From: a virus | Strand: one strand, 5' to 3' | Virus record (IMG/VR): IMGVR_UViG_3300047320_000035 | Location: 1-50,727 of that record | DNA: 50,727 nucleotides | Part shown: positions 47,923 through 50,727 of the stretch, piece after piece | Numbering within the stretch: the first letter of the stretch is position 1 | Layout: every line of letters starts with the position of its first letter | The notes under the pieces: generated by a model | Seen by the model: only the letters and a program-made list of their open reading frames with translations | What the model was told of the DNA's origin: nothing | Database searches by the model: none | Translations under genes and position numbers: made by a program

Positions 47923-48162
47923 TCAGTTGGTGGCGTAGCCGCGCAGCTCGGCCAGGACGAACAGGCACTCGGTCACGGTGGTCAGGTCCGAGTAGTCGAT
48001 GTCCCACCCCTCGTCGTTCGAGATCCCCTGGAGCTGGGCCCGGAGGTCACCCACCGACGCGGGCAGGTACTCCGCGACGAGCTGGTCGAAGCGCTCGGCG
48101 GTGGTCTGGTACCAGCCGTGGCTGGTGATCCTCATCGCGATGTGACCGGACGGGGTCGGCAT
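47923..48162 (-). CDS. Hypothetical protein
   Basis: A 79-residue protein (MRITSHGWYQTTAERFDQLV, LTTVTECLFVLAELRGYATN). ATG start with CGAGAGGAACTG upstream. It is the first gene downstream of hammerhead I. Function unknown. Confidence 0.55.
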   Translation of the reverse strand: MPTPSGHIAMRITSHGWYQTTAERFDQLVAEYLPASVGDLRAQLQGISNDEGWDIDYSDLTTVTECLFVLAELRGYATN

Positions 48163-48188
48163 GGTCAGTTCCTCTCGGGGGGATTCGT

Positions 48189-48251
48189 GCGGCTGGCATC
48201 GTCAGGACCGGGGCACCACCCTCGGCCGACCGGCTTCCCGCCGGTTTCGCC
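48189..48251 (-). ncRNA. Type II hammerhead ribozyme I
   Basis: Helix II GGC/GCC; GAAA; helix III ACCGGC/GCCGGU with GGGAA loop; GUC, cut between 48228 and 48227; helix I GGCCGAGG/CCCCGGUC with one A-C mismatch; loop GUGGUG; core CUGACGA (48199-48205) plus an extra U. Loop GUGGU can pair with GCCGC downstream, using two G-U pairs. It lies just after a leftward promoter (48266-48294), near the 5' end of that transcript. Confidence 0.83.
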
Positions 48252-48265
48252 CTGCCGCTGATGCG

Positions 48266-48294
48266 ACAGTATCACACTGGCTACACTTACACAA
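48266..48294 (-). promoter_or_regulatory. Leftward promoter overlapped by operator motif
   Basis: On the minus strand: TTGTGT (48289-48294), 17-base spacer ending TGTGA, TACTGT (48266-48271), then CGC. The motif GTGTAAGTG (48284-48292) overlaps the -35. It would drive the genes from 48162 leftward, with hammerhead I in the leader. Confidence 0.65.
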
Positions 48295-48670
48295 CCAGGC
48301 TCATGAAGACCACGTCGGGCTCACCGGGCGTCCAGTTCGCGACCCGCTCCGTCTCCTGGAACCCGAACTGCTCGTAGTAGGCGGGCAGGAACCCGTCGAA
48401 GCAGTCCAGCTTCACCGCGTGCCGGTTGTTGATCGCGTCCCACACCATGTCCGTCCCGCGGCCCTTGACCGTGGAGAACAGACCGATCAGGGTGCCGTCG
48501 CTCGCCACACCGAACCCCGACTGGAAGTCGGCGGTCAGGTAGTACCGGGCGCCGCGCGGCATCTCCTCCGGCTTGCTGGTCGCGTCGGCGATCCTCTCCG
48601 AGCTCGACCTCGCCCAGTCCAGGGCGGCGGTGTACTCGGACCACGACGCGGGGTGCATGTAAACGGTCAC
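48287..48670 (-). CDS. GNAT-like acetyltransferase fold protein
   Basis: A 127-residue protein: SGFGVASDGTLIGLFSTVKG resembles the central GNAT strands, and KLDCFDGFLPAYYEQFGFQE the final GNAT motif that precedes a C-terminal strand. Similar proteins occur in phage early regions. The acetyl-CoA loop is weak, so activity is uncertain. GTG start after AAGGAGACTG. Its 3' end overlaps the promoter at 48.27 kb. Confidence 0.55.
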   Translation of the reverse strand: MTVYMHPASWSEYTAALDWARSSSERIADATSKPEEMPRGARYYLTADFQSGFGVASDGTLIGLFSTVKGRGTDMVWDAINNRHAVKLDCFDGFLPAYYEQFGFQETERVANWTPGEPDVVFMSLVV

Positions 48671-48693
48671 GGCAGTCTCCTTGAGACGTGAGC

Positions 48694-48752
48694 AGGCTGG
48701 CTCATCAGCGACCAGGTACCTCCTGGCCGGACGCCCCGCAGGGCGTTTCGCC
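48694..48752 (-). ncRNA. Type II hammerhead ribozyme J
   Basis: Helix II GGC/GCC, no extra U; GAAA; helix III ACGCCC-UGCG-GGGCGU; GUC, cut between 48730 and 48729; helix I CGGCCAGG/CCUGGUCG; loop AGGUA; core CUGAUGA (48702-48708). Loop AGGU pairs with GCCU downstream, an A-U pair replacing the U-A seen in other copies, which supports the pseudoknot. Confidence 0.86.
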
Positions 48753-48753
48753 T

Positions 48754-49059
48754 TCAGCTCCGGGGGGTTACGCGCTCCAGCACCTCCGGCTCGTACTTGG
48801 CGTGCCACTCCTCCCAGCACCCCTCCGAGCAGAAGTCCTCGTGCTTGCGGGTCGGGGTCCAGCACCCGTCGTTGTCGCACACGTCCGCCTCCAGGACGCT
48901 GCGCTGGTACTCGGCGTACCTCTTGGCCTCCACCTGGTGGGCCTGCTCGCCGAACTCCAGCCACAGGGCACGCAGGTTGTTCTGCCGGAGGCCGGCATTG
49001 ATCGAGGCACGGAGCCTGCCGTAGGCGATCGTTCCGCGGTCCTTGGTCAGCGACACCAT
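48754..49059 (-). CDS. Zinc-finger-like hypothetical protein
   Basis: A 101-residue protein with a helical N-terminal half (RASINAGLRQNNLRALWLEF) and a Cys cluster VCDNDGCWTPTRKHEDFCSE followed by GCWEEW, giving C-x4-C and C-x3-C. Probably zinc-binding. ATG 49059 is chosen after GAGAGGAAC; GTG 49062 is also possible. Hammerheads K and L lie in its leader and J just after its stop. Confidence 0.55.
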   Translation of the reverse strand: MVSLTKDRGTIAYGRLRASINAGLRQNNLRALWLEFGEQAHQVEAKRYAEYQRSVLEADVCDNDGCWTPTRKHEDFCSEGCWEEWHAKYEPEVLERVTPRS

Positions 49060-49083
49060 CACATGTTCCTCTCGGGTTTGAGC

Positions 49084-49144
49084 AGGCTGGCTCATCAGCG
49101 ACCGGGAACCACCCGGCCGGACCCTCCCTTCGGAGGGTTTCGCC
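49084..49144 (-). ncRNA. Type II hammerhead ribozyme K
   Basis: Helix II GGC/GCC, no extra U; GAAA; helix III ACCCUCC-GAAG-GGAGGGU (7 bp); GUC, cut between 49120 and 49119; helix I CGGCCGGG/CCCGGUCG; loop UGGUU; core CUGAUGA (49092-49098). Loop GGUU pairs with AGCC downstream with one G-U. It is the downstream member of a tandem pair; the pseudoknot strand of unit L ends four bases before unit K begins. Confidence 0.86.
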
Positions 49145-49148
49145 TTGT

Positions 49149-49212
49149 TGGGCAGGCTCATCAGCGCCGGGCTGCCCAGTCCCGACGAACCGCCCTTCCG
49201 GGCGGTTTCGCC
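49149..49212 (-). ncRNA. Type II hammerhead ribozyme L
   Basis: Helix II GGC/GCC, no extra U; GAAA; helix III ACCGCCC-GGAA-GGGCGGU; triplet GUU, cut between 49188 and 49187; helix I CGUCGGG/CCCGGCG with one U-G; loop containing UGGGCAG; core CUGAUGA (49158-49164). The loop is perfectly complementary over seven bases to CUGCCCA at 49149-49155, the longest pseudoknot in the family. First unit met by the leftward transcript. Confidence 0.86.
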
Positions 49213-49228
49213 TTGTCACACTTGCACA

Positions 49229-49615
49229 CTACACCAGCGGCAAGCAAGTCACACGGGTGACCTCGTAGGTGAAGCCGGCCTCCTCCGCGTAGTGAGCCCG
49301 GTAGGGCTCCCAGGCCGCGTCGGCGAGCAGGCCGTCCACGTCCGGGCAACCCAGGACGTCCAGCCACCACTCGGTGGAGGAGCCCTCCATCGGCCACACG
49401 TCGTTGGCCAGGTCGTCGCGGCCGTTACCGACCAGCGAAGCGACCAGGTAGCCGTACTCCGGACGCCACGGCTGGGGGTACTCGACCAGGTACTGCGGGT
49501 ACCCGAACCGGGTGGCGCAGCCGAAGCAGAGGTTCACCCGGTCACCGTCGCAGGCCCGGTAGTAGTGCGTCGCCTGGATGGCGGAGTGGTCGAGCTCGTA
49601 GGTGCAGAGTTCCAT
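49229..49615 (-). CDS. Hypothetical Cys-rich protein, first gene of leftward operon
   Basis: A 128-residue protein. The N-terminal part MELCTYELDHSAIQATHYYR and VNLCFGCATRFGYPQYL contains CxxC-type pairs; the rest is acidic and aromatic (WRPEYGYLVASLVGNGRDDL). ATG 49615 is chosen; a longer frame to GTG 49654 begins in the operator motif. It is the promoter-proximal gene of the long leftward operon, a position often used for host takeover factors. Confidence 0.55.
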   Translation of the reverse strand: MELCTYELDHSAIQATHYYRACDGDRVNLCFGCATRFGYPQYLVEYPQPWRPEYGYLVASLVGNGRDDLANDVWPMEGSSTEWWLDVLGCPDVDGLLADAAWEPYRAHYAEEAGFTYEVTRVTCLPLV

Positions 49616-49722
49616 CGTGCGCTCCGTTCTGGTGTGATTGCTACACTTGCACACTTGGTGCGAAGAGTCAAGCCGACCGCGTCGGCGACTCAGTGACCCC
49701 GATTGCTTCGATGCTACGGACC

Positions 49723-49791
49723 CGCCCTTACGGGCGTTCCGGGGGGCCTTTGCGGGCCCCCTTGCGGGGGCCCCCGGCCCTTACGGGCCGG
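49723..49791. repeat. Cluster of adjacent GC hairpins with TTAC/TTGC loops
   Basis: Adjacent inverted repeats share a similar design: a 5-8 bp G/C stem closed by TTAC or TTGC. Examples are 49723-49736, 49754-49773 and 49774-49791. In the leftward leader RNA they would form stacked hairpins just upstream of the first gene; on DNA they could be sites for terminase or replication proteins. Confidence 0.55.
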
Positions 49792-50240
49792 TTGGCGGCT
49801 GACTGGCAGTGCGCCGTTCCCTGCACTGTCGACCCCCCTCCCTTGCGTTCGTTGGGCCCGGTCCCCGTTGCCGGTTTCCGAACCCCCCGTTCGGGGGGCC
49901 GAACTGACCTCCACTGATGCGCCGATGGTCTGCCTGGTATCGCCTGCCAGCAAGGCTCACTTGCTGACAGTTCCACACCCCCTGGGGGGTGCTTCACCAG
50001 ACTCGCACCGGCCGTGAACGCCCCCACACTCACATGTGAGGTCCACCGCACCAGGGCTACCCAGTCCGTAAGAGGTTCGCGAATGGCCAGCCAGTGCGCT
50101 GCCAGGGACTGCGGAGGTGGCCCTCCCCTGGCCCGCTTCCCTTCGGGTCGCTGAGCTCCGATACCGGGTGGCGTGTAAGCCTGCCCGGCCACGAGATTGA
50201 AGTCTGTGTGCGCTTGGCCTCTCGACCTTGCGCTGAAGCG

Positions 50241-50270
50241 ACAGTATCACACTCGCTTCGGGTTGTGCAA
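50241..50270 (-). promoter_or_regulatory. Leftward promoter, TGTGATACTGT class
   Basis: On the minus strand: TTGCAC (50265-50270), 18-base spacer ending TGTGA, TACTGT (50241-50246), then CGC. A variant of the operator motif (GCGCAAGTTGCAC) covers the -35. Likely the main promoter of the leftward operon beginning with the gene at 49615. Confidence 0.6.
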
Positions 50271-50456
50271 CTTGCGCTTTGCTTGGCCGTTCTGCGGTCC
50301 GCCGTTACCCGACATCCCAGTTCGCTCGCAGGTGGTTCGTCGTCCCTGCTCACGTCCCGCTTTGGCCTTGCTGGGTCCGACCTTACAGGCTCGGCCCCGG
50401 TTGTGCAAGTGTCGCTTGCGCTTCGCTTGCGGCGTCCCGTTGTGGCGACAGACAGA

Positions 50457-50486
50457 ACCTTGCGCCACTTGCACGCCTCTTGTCAA
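50457..50486 (-). promoter_or_regulatory. Leftward promoter with operator in the spacer
   Basis: On the minus strand: TTGACA (50481-50486), 18-base spacer containing the motif GTGCAAGTGGCGC, CAAGGT (50457-50462), close to the actinobacterial -10 consensus. It is upstream of and in the same direction as the promoter at 50.24 kb. Confidence 0.5.
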
Positions 50487-50727
50487 GCCTCGCAGGTCAG
50501 AGGCGGTTTTCGCGGTCCCTCGCGGCTCTGTGCGCCGCTCCCAGCTCCCCTCAGAGGGTCGTTGGAAGGGTTGCCCGGAGGGGTCCTGAAACGCGCTCTG
50601 ACCTGCGGTTTTGGCCGTTCTCGCGGGCCCTTCAACGAACGATCGCGACGTGAGGCGCGCGACGGTAGCACACGCTCGGCTGACAGGTACCCCTGGGGGG
50701 TAACCCCTTCGGGGCCGGCTTCCTGAC

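Larger units (their letters stand above)
412..50474. repeat. Genome-wide operator/stoperator-like motif family
   Basis: Consensus TGTGYAAGTKTNRC. Plus-strand copies start near 412, 474, 4112, 7261, 8401, 10778, 11011, 20446, 22321, 22432, 24198, 26295, 26443, 26786, 27611, 29020, 31702, 33752, 41590 and 50403. Minus-strand copies start (left edge) near 24965, 26430, 39952, 40623, 41121, 41567, 42853, 43689, 45153, 46703, 48284, 49219, 49644 and 50466; weaker ones are at 38727 and 50264. Copies in rightward genes are almost all on the plus strand and those in leftward genes on the minus strand, as for mycobacteriophage L5 stoperators. Confidence 0.75.
49616..50727. other. Non-coding right-end control region rich in hairpins
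   Basis: About 1.1 kb with no credible gene. It holds leftward promoters near 50.24 and 50.46 kb, motif copies at 49644, about 50264, 50403 and 50466, and a series of strong hairpins: five-base CGCCC/GGGCG (49723-49736), GGGCCCCC/GGGGGCCC (49754-49773), CCGGCCC/GGGCCGG (49774-49791), CCCCCC/GGGGGG (49883-49898), CACCCCC/GGGGGTG (about 49976-49991), and two near 50688-50714. The leftward transcript would have a structured leader of about 600 bases. Confidence 0.6.

Noticed and set aside
41054-49212. Repeated CGAAAC...CTGATGA blocks as rho-independent terminators or plain dispersed repeats
   Set aside because: Helix III alone could be taken as a terminator, but there is no T-run, and the invariant hammerhead core with compensatory helices explains the whole block much better.
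41054-49212. The same blocks as a CRISPR-like array
   Set aside because: Units are separated by genes of varied length and differ in sequence; there are no spacers of constant size and no cas genes.
49703-50726. Several open frames of 60-210 codons at the right end
   Set aside because: They run through perfect GC hairpins, have low-complexity Pro/Arg/Gly composition, and lack ribosome-binding sites; the region is better read as non-coding control sequence.
1-50727. tRNA genes
   Set aside because: No cloverleaf with a recognisable T-loop and anticodon arm was noticed in the gaps; a tRNAscan-SE run would settle this.

Overview
The window reads as the complete or near-complete genome of a temperate siphovirus of a high-GC actinomycete, most likely Streptomyces. 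The evidence is very high GC at third codon positions, many GTG and TTG starts, tightly overlapping genes, a long-tail morphogenesis cassette in canonical order and a large serine integrase. Size and layout resemble the R4-like Streptomyces phages (actinobacteriophage cluster BD); that placement is from memory of the group, not from a search.

Layout. About 0.2-0.66 kb is a hairpin-rich non-coding left end. 0.66-23.8 kb (+ strand) holds the HNH protein, SNase-like and thioredoxin-like proteins, terminase, portal, MuF, scaffold, major capsid, connectors, major tail protein, frameshifted tail chaperones, tape measure, baseplate and fibres, then amidase endolysin and holin. 23.8-25.5 kb is a control locus with divergent genes, an inverted repeat and a candidate repressor. 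25.5-35.9 kb (+) is DNA and nucleotide metabolism: RecB/Cas4-type nuclease, dCMP deaminase, RecA-fold helicase, resolvase-like nuclease, a primase split into zinc-finger and TOPRIM genes, a metallophosphoesterase, a sigma-like pair and a monomeric B12-dependent ribonucleotide reductase. 35.9-38.7 kb carries a mini GntR regulator, two small Cys-rich genes and the integrase. 38.7-49.6 kb (- strand) holds ThyX, a dNMP kinase and many small early-type genes. 49.6-50.7 kb is a non-coding, hairpin-rich promoter region.

The most striking content is RNA-level. Every sizeable intergenic gap of the leftward operon between 41.0 and 49.3 kb (11 gaps) holds a type II hammerhead ribozyme, 12 in total. Each has the CUGANGA and GAAA core, a GUC or GUU cleavage triplet, compensatory changes in all three helices, and a covarying pseudoknot between the stem I loop and the 3' flank. 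They should cut the polycistronic early RNA just upstream of each gene or gene block.

A second genome-wide signal is a short asymmetric motif, consensus TGTGYAAGTKTNRC, present about 33 times. It lies mostly between genes and nearly always in the direction of transcription, and at several promoters it overlaps the -35 region. It looks like an operator/stoperator system for the prophage repressor. Neither system was tested here; both rest on reading the sequence.

No tRNA, CRISPR array, insertion sequence or recognisable DNA polymerase gene was seen.
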